This document shows, piece after piece, positions 10,248 through 18,301 of a DNA stretch of 64,000 bases. The notes below the pieces were generated by a model, which saw only the letters and a program-made list of their open reading frames with translations, was not told the DNA's origin and did no database searches. Position numbers and translations under genes: made by a program. The stretch spans positions 1-64,000 of the forward strand of contig JADJZA010000011.1 in assembly GCA_016719385.1 (NCBI GenBank), given 5' to 3'. This stretch comes from Candidatus Microthrix subdominans (GTDB taxonomy: Bacteria > Actinomycetota > Acidimicrobiia > Acidimicrobiales > Microtrichaceae). Within the stretch, counting starts at the first letter, position 1. Every line of letters starts with the position of its first letter.

Positions 10248-10287
10248 CCCGACGGCGGGTCTCACCTTGTGGGGACTTGCCGTCGGG
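10248..10287 (+). terminator. Hairpin after fadD
   Basis: CCCGACGGC (10248-10256) and GCCGTCGGG (10279-10287) form a perfect 9-bp stem with a 22-nt loop just after the fadD stop. There is no U-tract, so it may be a weak or factor-assisted terminator. Confidence 0.4.
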
Positions 10288-10347
10288 TCGCAGGCGGGGT
10301 CGAAGCTGCAACGTGATTGCGCGGCGGCGGGGGGAGATCGGGCCGGG

Positions 10348-10353
10348 TAGCCT
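10348..10353 (+). promoter_or_regulatory. -10-like TAGCCT before SURF1 gene
   Basis: TAGCCT lies 4 nt before the GTG at 10358. This is closer than at the other leaderless-type genes, so either the transcript starts inside the first codon or the true start differs. Confidence 0.3.
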
Positions 10354-10357
10354 GGGC

Positions 10358-11296
10358 GTGCCCGAGCGATACCGGTTTCTCCTTCGACCGTGGTGGATCG
10401 CCACCCACGTACTGCTGATCGCCGCCGTCCTGCTCATGGTCAGGTTGGGGTTTTGGCAGCTCGACCGGCTGCACGAGAAGCAGGACATTGCCGACGCCAT
10501 CGAGCTGAGCGCCGCGCAGCCTGCGGTGCCGGTCGACACCTTGGTCGATCCCGACAAGGGGACCGACGAGCCCGAAGCGCTGCATTACCGGACGGTGACC
10601 GCCACCGGCACCTACCTGGCCGACGAGGAGGTGCTGGTCGCCAACCGCACCCAGGACGGCCAGGCCGGCTATTGGGTGGTCACCCCGTTGGAGATTTCGC
10701 CCACCGAATCGGTGGCGGTCCTGCGTGGCTTCGTTCAGCTTGCCCTCGGCGAGGAAGGCGTTCCCGTCGCTGCGGTGGCGCCGCCGGAGGGCCAGGTGAC
10801 CGTGACCGGTTGGGTGCAGACCACCGCTGAGCGCGGCGCCTTCGGGGGGACCGACGATCGGCCCGGCCAGTTGGAGCGGTTCAACCGGCTCGACCTGGCA
10901 CGGTTGGGCAAACAGGTGAGCGTGCCCCTCGACCCGGTAGCGGTCGTGGCGATCGAGCAGCAGCCGGCGACGTCGGGCGATGAGCTGGCCCCGGTGCCTC
11001 GGCCGGAGCCGGACCTGGGTCCGCATCTGGGCTACGCCGGACAGTGGTTTGTGTTTGCCCTGATCTTCGCCCTCGGGTACCCGTTCATGCTGCGGCGCCA
11101 AGCGCGCCAGTACGAGGAGCGAGATCTCGCTCGCGATGACGATGGCACCGGGGACGGCGGCGGTGGGCCTGGTGGCCGCAGCACTGGAGGCGGAACCCCC
11201 GGCGGGGGCCCGGCACGGCCCACCGACGCGACGATATCGGAGGCCGACACCTCTCCAGGGTCACCCCGGCGCGTCCAACCGTCCACGCAGGGCTGA
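10358..11296 (+). CDS. SURF1 family cytochrome oxidase biogenesis protein
   Basis: 312 residues from GTG 10358. There are two membrane helices, at about residues 8-28 (WIATHVLLIAAVLLMVRLGF) and 215-235 (QWFVFALIFALGYPFML), around a beta-rich external domain with the SURF1 hallmarks GFWQLDR, YRTVTATGTY and VLRGFV. The family helps cytochrome c oxidase (haem a3/copper site) mature in the membrane. The C-terminal 70 residues after the second helix are Asp/Gly/Pro-rich and look disordered. It precedes two TetR genes on the same strand. No cytochrome oxidase gene is visible nearby. Confidence 0.85.
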   Translation: MPERYRFLLRPWWIATHVLLIAAVLLMVRLGFWQLDRLHEKQDIADAIELSAAQPAVPVDTLVDPDKGTDEPEALHYRTVTATGTYLADEEVLVANRTQDGQAGYWVVTPLEISPTESVAVLRGFVQLALGEEGVPVAAVAPPEGQVTVTGWVQTTAERGAFGGTDDRPGQLERFNRLDLARLGKQVSVPLDPVAVVAIEQQPATSGDELAPVPRPEPDLGPHLGYAGQWFVFALIFALGYPFMLRRQARQYEERDLARDDDGTGDGGGGPGGRSTGGGTPGGGPARPTDATISEADTSPGSPRRVQPSTQG

Positions 11297-11375
11297 GGGG
11301 CTGGCCATCGCGACGCACCCGTTCGTCGCTGAGGACCAGGACGGCCACGGCCGTCCTACGGCCCGCCTGGACCCG

Positions 11376-12020
11376 TTGTTCGGGCTGGCTGAGGACGACC
11401 CGAAGCGGCGCCTCGCCCAGGCCGCCGTCCGTTGTCTGGATGACGTCGCCATGAACGACTTGGGCCTGGAGGCGGTTGCCCGCGAGGCCGGATTGTCCCG
11501 CGCAACCCTCTACCGGGTTTTCCCCGACGGTCGTGACGAGCTGCTGCGCACCGCGCTGGCCACAGAAGTGGCCGAGTTTTGGCGCAACCTGGCCAACGCC
11601 GTGGCGGAGGAGACGACGCTGGAGGGCCGCCTCACCCGAGGCCTGATCGATGGCGTGCTCCGAACCGAGAACCATGCGCTGCTGCAACGCTTGGTGCACC
11701 AGGAGGCGGAGGAGTTCGCCCTCTTCCTCGACGAACTCGAGCCCGCGGTGTTCACCCTGTTGTCGGCCTACCTGGCCGACCTGTTGGATCGCTTCTCGAG
11801 CGACCTGGCCCCGGGGGTCGACCACGACGAGGCCTCGCGCTACCTGGCCACCTTGATCCTGAGCTACCTGGGCAGCCCGGCATCGATCGATTTCACCGAC
11901 GAGGCGCGGGTGGCCCACCTGGTCCGCACCCAGCTGCTCGGCGGAATCCTGGCGTCGGTCACAGTGCCGAACGTGATGCCCACCGACACAGGGCGTGACG
12001 AACGACACGCCAGCCGCTGA
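11376..12020 (+). CDS. TetR family transcriptional regulator (first of a pair)
   Basis: The N-terminal helix-turn-helix is clear: AQAAVRCLDDVAMNDLGLEA, then VAREAGLSRATLYRVFP. The rest is an all-helical ligand domain without a recognisable specificity. Start choice: the frame is open back to an ATG at 11136, but that would overlap SURF1 by 161 bases with low-complexity sequence. The first start-like codon after SURF1 is the TTG at 11376, which puts the HTH at the usual distance from the N-terminus (about 214 residues in total). It is followed after 36 bases by a second TetR gene with its own promoter. Target unknown. Confidence 0.75.
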   Translation: MFGLAEDDPKRRLAQAAVRCLDDVAMNDLGLEAVAREAGLSRATLYRVFPDGRDELLRTALATEVAEFWRNLANAVAEETTLEGRLTRGLIDGVLRTENHALLQRLVHQEAEEFALFLDELEPAVFTLLSAYLADLLDRFSSDLAPGVDHDEASRYLATLILSYLGSPASIDFTDEARVAHLVRTQLLGGILASVTVPNVMPTDTGRDERHASR

Positions 12021-12027
12021 TGCGCTG

Positions 12028-12048
12028 AGACACATCGTGTCTTAGTGT
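12028..12048 (+). promoter_or_regulatory. Palindromic operator overlapping the promoter of the second TetR gene
   Basis: AGACAC (12028-12033) and GTGTCT (12037-12042) are perfect inverted arms around ATC. They are immediately followed by a TAGTGT -10 hexamer at 12043-12048, 8 nt before ATG 12057. An operator abutting the -10 of a TetR gene suggests autorepression of the tetR/di-iron operon, or control by the upstream TetR. Confidence 0.6.
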
Positions 12049-12056
12049 TTCAAGCG

Positions 12057-12884
12057 ATGCAGGTGATCGACCAAAGCACTAGCCGTTCCGGCGGCACCTT
12101 GGGCGCGCCCACCATGATCACGCTCACCGACATCCGCATCCCCGGTGCGCTCGACGACGAGCCGGTCACCTTGGAGCTGCCTGCCGCCCTGTCGTGGCTG
12201 GCGAGGGCGGCCCAGCCCCAGCACGACGACGTGGCGCCACTGCTCGATGCTGCGGCGGTCTGCATCGCTCGGTGGGGGGTGGCCAAGACCACCGCCGGGG
12301 ATGTGGCCGAGGAGGCCGGCTGTTCCCGAGCGACGCTGTACCGCCGGTTCCCGGGAGGGCGCGACCAGTGGTTGCGGGCCGTGGTCGAACGCGAAGCGGG
12401 CGACGTCGTCGCCGAAGTTTTGGGCGAGGTGGCCCGAACCGACGACCTGGTCCGGGCGGTGGCGCTGGGTGTGTCCGGAGCGATCCAGGCGATGTGGCGG
12501 CGCCCCGTGCTGTCACGGCTGTTGGAGCACGAACGTGAGCTGCTGTTGCCCGAGGTGCTGATGGATCGTGCCTCGCACGTCTACGTCAGGCTTGGCGAGG
12601 TGGCGGCGCCGGCTCTGAGTCACCTGTGTGATCCCGATCGGGCTCGCACGATCGGTGAATGGGGCGCACGGCTGGTGGTCGCCCGGGCGCTGCAGCCCGA
12701 GTTGCCCGGCGGGCTGGCGGTCGAGGATCCCAACATCGTCGCTCATCTCGCCTCCCGATATCTCCTGCCGGGGCTTTTTCCCGAGCGCACGAGCGAGTTC
12801 GGGCGGGCCCGCCATCTCGAACACCACAGTTCCGAACAAACGACATCGACCAATCAAGCCAATCACCAACTGGAGGCGCAATGA
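12057..12884 (+). CDS. TetR family transcriptional regulator (second of a pair)
   Basis: 275 residues from ATG 12057, chosen because a TAGTGT -10 lies 8 nt upstream (leaderless type); a GTG at 12045 would overlap that hexamer. About 60 N-terminal residues precede the HTH (AAVCIARWGVAKTTAGDVAE, EAGCSRATLYRRFPGGRD, near residues 70-110). This is an unusually long N-terminal extension for TetR. The C-terminal half is helical. Its stop overlaps the start of the di-iron gene (ATGA), so the two are translationally coupled. It most likely senses a small hydrophobic or redox ligand handled by the di-iron protein; that is inference from context. Confidence 0.8.
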   Translation: MQVIDQSTSRSGGTLGAPTMITLTDIRIPGALDDEPVTLELPAALSWLARAAQPQHDDVAPLLDAAAVCIARWGVAKTTAGDVAEEAGCSRATLYRRFPGGRDQWLRAVVEREAGDVVAEVLGEVARTDDLVRAVALGVSGAIQAMWRRPVLSRLLEHERELLLPEVLMDRASHVYVRLGEVAAPALSHLCDPDRARTIGEWGARLVVARALQPELPGGLAVEDPNIVAHLASRYLLPGLFPERTSEFGRARHLEHHSSEQTTSTNQANHQLEAQ

Positions 12885-14060
12885 CCGACACCATGCCCAC
12901 GACCGACCCGATGTCGGCGGACAACCGCTCGATGATCGGCCGGGACGAGATCGACGACCTCGAGTCGATCCTGGCGGTCACCAACACCGACCGCGACGAG
13001 GTGGTTCACCACGTACAGAACCACGCGGAGACGATCTACACGTGGAACTACGACAAGGGGTGAGCGCCCGGCGCTGAACAAGCTGTACGAGAAGGCCAAG
13101 AACGCCCAGTGGAACGGCGAGACCGACCTGCCCTGGGAAACCGAGGTCGACCCGGAGAAGGTGGTTGCCGAAAACGCGATCGCCAACGCCGGCGTCGCCT
13201 CCACCCCGGATCAGATGCGGGCGCTCGGCGGCCCCTTCACCAACCTGAGCGACGCCGACTTTGGGCGCTTCGCCATCGAGTCCAACGTCTGGACCCTGTC
13301 GCAGTTCCTCCACGGCGAGCAGGGCGCCCTGGTGTGCACCGCCAAGATCGTCGAGACCGTGCCGTGGATCGACGCCAAGTACTACGCCTCCACCCAGGTG
13401 ATGGACGAAGCCCGCCACGTCGAGGTGTTCGCCAAGTACCTCCAGGACAAGTGGGGCGGTGAGTACCCGGTCAACGCCCACCTGAAGATGCTGCTCGACG
13501 ACATCGTCAGCGACACCCGCTGGGACATGACCTACCTGGGCATGCAGATCATGGTCGAGGGGCTGGCGCTGGCCGCGTTCGGCTTCATGCAGCAGATGAC
13601 CACCGAGCCGCTGCTGAAGAAGCTGCTGCGCTACGTGATGAGCGACGAGGCCCGCCACGTGGCCTTCGGTGTGCTGTCGCTGCGGGAGTACTACGCCGAG
13701 CTGACCGACGCCGAGATCTTCGAGCGCCAACAGTTCGCCTTCGAAGCCGGCGTCCGCATGCGCGACCGCTTCCTCCAACAGGAGGTGTGGGAGCGCATGG
13801 GCATGAACGTCAAGGAGGCCATCCAGGCCACGATGGCCGTCCCCGAGCGGGATCTGTTTCAGATGATGCTCTTCTCCAAGATCGTGCCCAACGCCAAGAA
13901 GCTCGGCCTGCTGGACCGCAACGACTCCTGGCTGCGCCGCCGCTACGAGGAGCTCGGCGTGATCCAGTTCGAGGACCTGGTCGACACCGGCAACGAGTAC
14001 GAGAACTTCTCGCTCGAGCAGATCGCCGCCGACGATGCGGCCGCCGCCGCCAAGGCCTGA
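12881..14060 (+). pseudogene. Ferritin-like di-iron protein, split by a +1 frameshift at a G4 run
   Basis: ATG 12881 with GGAGG 5 nt upstream overlaps the tetR stop. The first 60 codons end at TGA 13061-13063 after WNYDKG. Dropping one G of the GGGG at 13057-13060 restores ERPALNKLYEKAKNAQWNGE and joins the long downstream frame, giving 392 residues. Four-helix ligands are complete: EQGA, MDEARHVEVF, VEGLALAAF and SDEARHVAFG, i.e. Glu, ExxH, Glu, ExxH as in R2-like and AurF-like oxygenases. The gene is otherwise perfect, so a sequence error, a very recent mutation or programmed +1 shifting (GGG-TGA) are all possible. Substrate unknown; the coupled TetR suggests inducible expression. Confidence 0.75.
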
Positions 14061-14075
14061 CCGGCCGCTCTGGCT

Positions 14076-14708
14076 GTGGGGCCGGCCCCCGACCCGATCA
14101 CGGGCGCTCTGCTCGCCCTGCGGTTGTTGGCCGTCGCCGACGCGCCCGATGTTGCCGAGCGGTCGGGATGGCCTCAGCCGGACATCGACCGTGTGCTGGC
14201 CCACCTCGACGAATCGGGGTGGGCCAGATATCGGCCCGGTCGCTTTCCCGGCTGGATGCTCACCGGTCACGGCCGTGCCGAGGGCGAGCGGCGTTTGGCC
14301 CAGGAACTGGATGTCACCGGCGCGCGCGCCCGCACCGACGTGCTCTACCGGCGGTTTTTGCTGCTTAACCCGGAGGTGCTGCGGGTCGCATCGGCCTGGC
14401 AGGTGCGGACCGTGGGTGGTGTCGACGTGCCCAACGACCACGCTGACGAGGATCACGACGCAGCGGTGATCGCAGAGCTGGAAGCACTGCACCGGCGGGC
14501 GGAGGGACTGCTCGCCGAGTTGGAGTCACCCCTACCCAGGCTGGCGGGGTACCGGCCGCGGTTGAGCTTGGCGCTGGCACGGGTGCGCTCCGGCGAGGGT
14601 GACTGGTTCGTCCGGCCCGGCGTCGACAGCTATCACACCGTGTGGTTCGAGCTGCACGAGAACCTGCTCGCCACCCTCGGGCGTCGTCGCAACGATGGGA
14701 TCGACTGA
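14076..14708 (+). CDS. Hypothetical winged-helix-like protein
   Basis: 210 residues from GTG 14076, 15 bases after the di-iron gene and on the same strand. Residues 10-65 look like a winged helix (LALRLLAVADAPDVAERSGW, then DIDRVLAHLDESGWARY, then GWMLTGHGRAEGERRL), as in MarR- or PadR-like DNA-binding domains. The remainder is helical, with a conserved-looking end (VDSYHTVWFELHENLLATLG). I do not recognise a named family. It may be a third regulator of the same neighbourhood or a small helical partner protein. Confidence 0.6.
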   Translation: MGPAPDPITGALLALRLLAVADAPDVAERSGWPQPDIDRVLAHLDESGWARYRPGRFPGWMLTGHGRAEGERRLAQELDVTGARARTDVLYRRFLLLNPEVLRVASAWQVRTVGGVDVPNDHADEDHDAAVIAELEALHRRAEGLLAELESPLPRLAGYRPRLSLALARVRSGEGDWFVRPGVDSYHTVWFELHENLLATLGRRRNDGID

Positions 14709-14816
14709 CCGGGCCCCGGTATCTCCTACGGTGATGGGGTCGCCCCGTGGCACGATGTGGGTCCGACGAGACGCAGTGCATCCCGGCGACCGTGCCGTGA
14801 TCGACAAGGAGGCGAC

Positions 14817-15695
14817 ATGGCGAGGTTCGGCAGGGTAATCACCGCCATGGTGACCCCGTTCGACGAACGCGGTGGGCTCGATCTCGATGCGGCCGCCCGG
14901 CTGGCCCAATGGCTGACCGAAAACGGTTCCGAGGGGTTGGTCCTCGCCGGCACCACCGGTGAAGGCCCGGTGCTGTCCGAGGCGGAGGTGGTGGCGCTCA
15001 CCCGACGGGTGCGCGAGTCGGTCGACGTGCCCATCCTGGTGGGCACCGGCACCAACGACACCGCCAAGACGATCGAGCTGACCAAGCGGGTGTCCGACAC
15101 GGGCATCCAGGGCGTGCTCGTCGTCACGCCGTACTACTCGCGGCCCTCTCAGGCCGGCCTGGCCGACCACTTTGCCCGGGTGGCCAACTCCACCCACCTC
15201 GACGTTGTGCTCTACGACATTCCCGTGCGCACCGGCCGCCGCATCGAGCCCGAAACACTGCTGACGCTGGCGCGCGAGGTGGACAACATCGTTGCGGTGA
15301 AGGATGCGGCCAACACGCCGACCGTCACCGCCGTCGTCGCAGCCGCCGCTCCAGCGGGGTTCGAGATCTACTCCGGCGAGGACGCGATGACCCTGCCGAT
15401 CATCGCGGTCGGCGGTGTCGGCGTCATCTCGGTGGCCAGCCACTGGGTCGGTCAGCAGTTCCAGGCGTTCTTCGATGCCATCGAGGCCGGCGACCTGCCC
15501 GAGGCCCGCCGCCAGAACGCCAGGATGTTGCCGTCGTTCGCGTTCGAAGGCGGCGACGAAACCCCGAACCCGATCCCGACCAAGGCGATGATGCGGGTGC
15601 TCGGGCTGTCGGTTGGCCAGTGTCGTCCACCGGTGGGGGCGGCCCCCGAAGGCCTCGAGGACCGAGCCCGTGACGTGTTGGCCGGCCTGCGGTAG
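14817..15695 (+). CDS. dapA: 4-hydroxy-tetrahydrodipicolinate synthase
   Basis: 292 residues from ATG 14817, which has AAGGAGG at the right distance. Class I aldolase TIM barrel that condenses pyruvate with aspartate semialdehyde, the first committed step to diaminopimelate and lysine. Visible signatures: ITAMVTPFD (1), LAGTTGEGPVLS near residue 45, VPILVGTGTNDTAKT near 75, VTPYYSRPSQAGL near 104, LYDIPVRTGR near 132, and the Schiff-base lysine in VAVKDAANTPTV near 160. Normal length. The other dap genes are 30 kb away (45570-52730). RNase J follows after 82 bases with its own -10. Confidence 0.93.
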   Translation: MARFGRVITAMVTPFDERGGLDLDAAARLAQWLTENGSEGLVLAGTTGEGPVLSEAEVVALTRRVRESVDVPILVGTGTNDTAKTIELTKRVSDTGIQGVLVVTPYYSRPSQAGLADHFARVANSTHLDVVLYDIPVRTGRRIEPETLLTLAREVDNIVAVKDAANTPTVTAVVAAAAPAGFEIYSGEDAMTLPIIAVGGVGVISVASHWVGQQFQAFFDAIEAGDLPEARRQNARMLPSFAFEGGDETPNPIPTKAMMRVLGLSVGQCRPPVGAAPEGLEDRARDVLAGLR

Positions 15696-15762
15696 CCGAG
15701 CGGAACTCGACGGGCACGACCGCTGAGTGCCCGGTGTTGCGCGTGTTGGTCCACCGGGCACG

Positions 15763-15768
15763 TAGGGT
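15763..15768 (+). promoter_or_regulatory. -10 hexamer TAGGGT of the RNase J gene
   Basis: TAGGGT ends 9 nt before ATG 15778 and there is no ribosome site, the leaderless pattern. Confidence 0.5.
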
Positions 15769-15777
15769 GCCTCCCAC

Positions 15778-17439
15778 ATGGCATCACCACTGAAAATCAC
15801 GTTCCTGGGCGGCCTGGGAGAGATCGGACGCAACTGCGCGGCGTTCGAGTACGAGGACCAGATCCTGCTGCTCGACTGCGGCCTCATGTTCCCCGACCAC
15901 GACATGCTGGGCGTCGACATCGTGCTGCCCGACTTCTCGTGGGTGCACGAACGGGCCGACAAGATCGTCGGCTGCGTGTTGACGCACGGCCACGAGGACC
16001 ACGTCGGAGCGCTCAGCTACCTGCTGCCCGACGTGTCCTTCCCGCTCTACGGAACCGAGGTGACCCTGGGGCTGGCCTACCCGCGCATCGAGGAGAACGG
16101 CCTGCTGGGGCGCACCGAGTTCAACGAGGTGCGCGACGGCGAGACCCACCAGATCGGGCCGTTCTCGTGTCAGTTCTTCGCAATGACCCACTCGGTGCCC
16201 CAAGCGGTGGCCACGGCGATTACCACCGGCCAGGGCACGGTGTTGCACTCCGGCGACTTCAAGATCGACCTCACCCCGGTCGACGGTCGCCTCTGCGACC
16301 TGTCCGGCATCGGCTCCATCGCCACCGATCCGGGCATCCGCCTGCTGCTCGCCGACTCGACCAATGCCGGCTCGGCGGGCTACTCGGTCTCGGAGACCGA
16401 GGTGGGCAAGGTGCTGTACGACCTGATGCACCGCTACCGGGGCCGACGCATCGTCACCGCCTGCTTTGCGTCCCACATCCACCGGGTGCAGCAGATCGCC
16501 GACGCGGCGATCGAGTACGGCCGCAAGGTGGCCACGCTGGGGCGCTCGATGAAGCGCAATGTGGCGATGGCGCGCGAGATGGGCGTGCTGCACATTCCCG
16601 ACGACGCGTTGATCGACATCGAGGAGATCAGCAAGTACGAACCTGGCGAAGTGATCGTCATCTCCACGGGCTCGCAGGGTGAGGCGATGTCGGCCCTCAC
16701 GCTGATGGCCACCCGCGAGAGCCGCTGGCTCAACGTGGGCGAGGAGGACGTGGTGATCCTGTCGTCGCACCCCATCCCCGGCAACGAGCATGCGGTCAAC
16801 AAGGTGATCGACAAGCTGACCCGCCAGGGGGTCGAGGTGGTGCACTCGGGCATCGAGGACGTGCACGCCACCGGCCACGCCAAGCGTGAAGAGCTGAAGT
16901 TGTTGCAGTCGCTCACCCATGCCGACTGGTTCGTGCCCGTGCACGGTGAGTTCACCCACATGACCCACCACGCCAAGATCGCCGAGCAGATGGGCACGCC
17001 GACGGATCGCATCCTCGTGTGCGAGGACGGCGACACGTTGGTGCTCGATGACGACGGCCTGACCAGGGGTGACCGGGTCCCGGCCGAGTACATCTATGTC
17101 GACGGCAAGACGGTGGGAGAGATCGGCTCGTCGGTGCTGCGCGACCGTCAGGTGCTCGGCGAGGAGGGCGTGGTCAACATCGTCGTGATGGTCGATCTCG
17201 ACCGACGCGAGATCGTGGCCGGCCCCGAGCTGAGCACCCGCGGCTGGGTGCAGGAGGTCGAGTCGGCCGACCTGCTTGCCGAGGGCTGCAAGCGCGCCGC
17301 CAAGGCGATCAACGACTCGCTCTCGGGCGGCGGTAACGCCGATCAGGTGGCCAAGGCGGCCCGCAAGGCCGTCGGGTCGTTCGTCAACCAGCGCACGCGC
17401 CGCCGGCCGATGATCGTGCCGGTGGTCCTCGAGGCCTGA
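15778..17439 (+). CDS. rnj: Ribonuclease J
   Basis: 553 residues, the usual length. Metallo-beta-lactamase/beta-CASP nuclease with 5'-3' exonuclease and endonuclease activity in mRNA decay and rRNA maturation. The N-terminal FLGGLGEIGRNCAAFEYED, the zinc motif THGHEDHVGAL near residue 68, HSVPQAVATAI with HSGDFKIDLTPV, the beta-CASP segment (SGYSVSETEVG, ACFASHIHRVQQI), STGSQGEAMSAL, SSHPIPGNE and SGIEDVHATGHA are all present. The C-terminal domain ends in a basic tail (RKAVGSFVNQRTRRRPMIVP). It is commonly a neighbour of dapA in Actinobacteria, as here. Confidence 0.95.
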   Translation: MASPLKITFLGGLGEIGRNCAAFEYEDQILLLDCGLMFPDHDMLGVDIVLPDFSWVHERADKIVGCVLTHGHEDHVGALSYLLPDVSFPLYGTEVTLGLAYPRIEENGLLGRTEFNEVRDGETHQIGPFSCQFFAMTHSVPQAVATAITTGQGTVLHSGDFKIDLTPVDGRLCDLSGIGSIATDPGIRLLLADSTNAGSAGYSVSETEVGKVLYDLMHRYRGRRIVTACFASHIHRVQQIADAAIEYGRKVATLGRSMKRNVAMAREMGVLHIPDDALIDIEEISKYEPGEVIVISTGSQGEAMSALTLMATRESRWLNVGEEDVVILSSHPIPGNEHAVNKVIDKLTRQGVEVVHSGIEDVHATGHAKREELKLLQSLTHADWFVPVHGEFTHMTHHAKIAEQMGTPTDRILVCEDGDTLVLDDDGLTRGDRVPAEYIYVDGKTVGEIGSSVLRDRQVLGEEGVVNIVVMVDLDRREIVAGPELSTRGWVQEVESADLLAEGCKRAAKAINDSLSGGGNADQVAKAARKAVGSFVNQRTRRRPMIVPVVLEA

Positions 17440-17518
17440 CCCGCTCTGAGGTATCCGGGTCTGGCACTGGCACTGGCACGGGGTCGGGCGATGAACGCCT
17501 CGACGACGGCCTGTTGGC

Positions 17519-17524
17519 TACCGT
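17519..17524 (+). promoter_or_regulatory. -10 hexamer TACCGT of the alpha/beta hydrolase gene
   Basis: TACCGT ends 6 nt before GTG 17531 with no ribosome site between, fitting leaderless transcription. Confidence 0.5.
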
Positions 17525-17530
17525 CACCCG

Positions 17531-18199
17531 GTGCGCCTCAACGTGATCAGCCGGGGTTCCGGCCCGCCCATCGTGTTCCTCCACGGCCTCGGCGCCTCGG
17601 CGACCACCTGGAACGCAGTCGCTGAGACGCTCTCGGACCGGCACCTCACGATGGCGGTCGACCTGCTCGGCCACGGCGAGTCGCCCTGTCCGGATGATCC
17701 TGAGGAGTTCTCGAGGGATGCGGCCCTGGCCGACCTCGACGATGTGCTCGCCACCCTCGACGAGCCCGCTCTGCTCGTCGGACACTCGCTGGGCGGTTAC
17801 ATGGCGCTCGCGCATGCGGCGACCCGGCCGGGAGCGACCACAGGCATCGTCGTGCTCAACACCGGCCCCGGCTTTCGGGACCCCGAGAAGCGGGAGGCCT
17901 GGAACGAGCGGTCGCGCCGCAACGCCCATCGCTTCGGCGTTCCCGAACGGGTGGCCAACCTCAACCTGCAACACGACTCGGTGGTCATGGACCGGCTCGC
18001 CGGGATCGAAACGCCGACGCTGGTGCTGGTCGGGGGCGCCGATCGCCCGGAATACCTCGGCTCGGGTCGGTACCTCGAACACAAGATGCCCGACGCCAGG
18101 CTGGTCGTGATCGAGGGCGGCGACCACGCGATGCACGAGGACACCCACGCCGCGGAGATCGCCGACCTCATCGCACGGTTCCAAGCTGGGCCGGAGTGA
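17531..18199 (+). CDS. Alpha/beta-fold hydrolase
   Basis: 222 residues from GTG 17531. Oxyanion-hole motif FLHGLGASATTW (residues 16-27), VDLLGHGES near 46, and the nucleophile elbow GHSLGGYMAL near 84 (Ser in GHSLG). The acid is probably the Asp in LVGGADRPEY near 175, and the base His lies in EGGDHAMHED near 200. The cap is very short, which makes it a small hydrolase of the esterase/haloperoxidase-like kind. Substrate not predictable. Transcribed alone between RNase J and a convergent serine hydrolase; paired hairpins lie just after it. Confidence 0.85.
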   Translation: MRLNVISRGSGPPIVFLHGLGASATTWNAVAETLSDRHLTMAVDLLGHGESPCPDDPEEFSRDAALADLDDVLATLDEPALLVGHSLGGYMALAHAATRPGATTGIVVLNTGPGFRDPEKREAWNERSRRNAHRFGVPERVANLNLQHDSVVMDRLAGIETPTLVLVGGADRPEYLGSGRYLEHKMPDARLVVIEGGDHAMHEDTHAAEIADLIARFQAGPE

Positions 18200-18205
18200 C
18201 CCTCA

Positions 18206-18271
18206 TGCGAAACCCTCACCGGAGGGTTTGGTACCGAGGAGCATGCGCAACCCACCCGGGAGGGTTTCGCA
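18206..18271. terminator. Two tandem hairpins between convergent genes
   Basis: AAACCCTC (18210-18217) pairs with GAGGGTTT (18222-18229) around a 4-base loop. A second, imperfect copy lies at 18244-18271, with TGCG/CGCA and AACCC/GGGTT arms. TGCGAAACCCTC (18206-18217) is also the reverse complement of GAGGGTTTCGCA (18260-18271), so the block can fold into one long stem. It lies between convergent genes and would serve both as a terminator. Confidence 0.6.
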
Positions 18272-18301
18272 CATCGCTCTGAGCGGTGATGGTGTCGACG
18301 G

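Noticed and set aside
8224..10557. A 777-codon open frame antisense to the acyl-CoA synthetase
   Set aside because: Long antisense frames are expected in DNA with GC-rich third positions. It has a biased His/Arg/Gly/Val composition and no motif, while the sense strand encodes a textbook AMP-forming synthetase.
17461..17479. CTGGCA repeated three times before the hydrolase gene
   Set aside because: Too short for a functional repeat, outside the -10 region and not part of a palindrome; probably chance or slippage.
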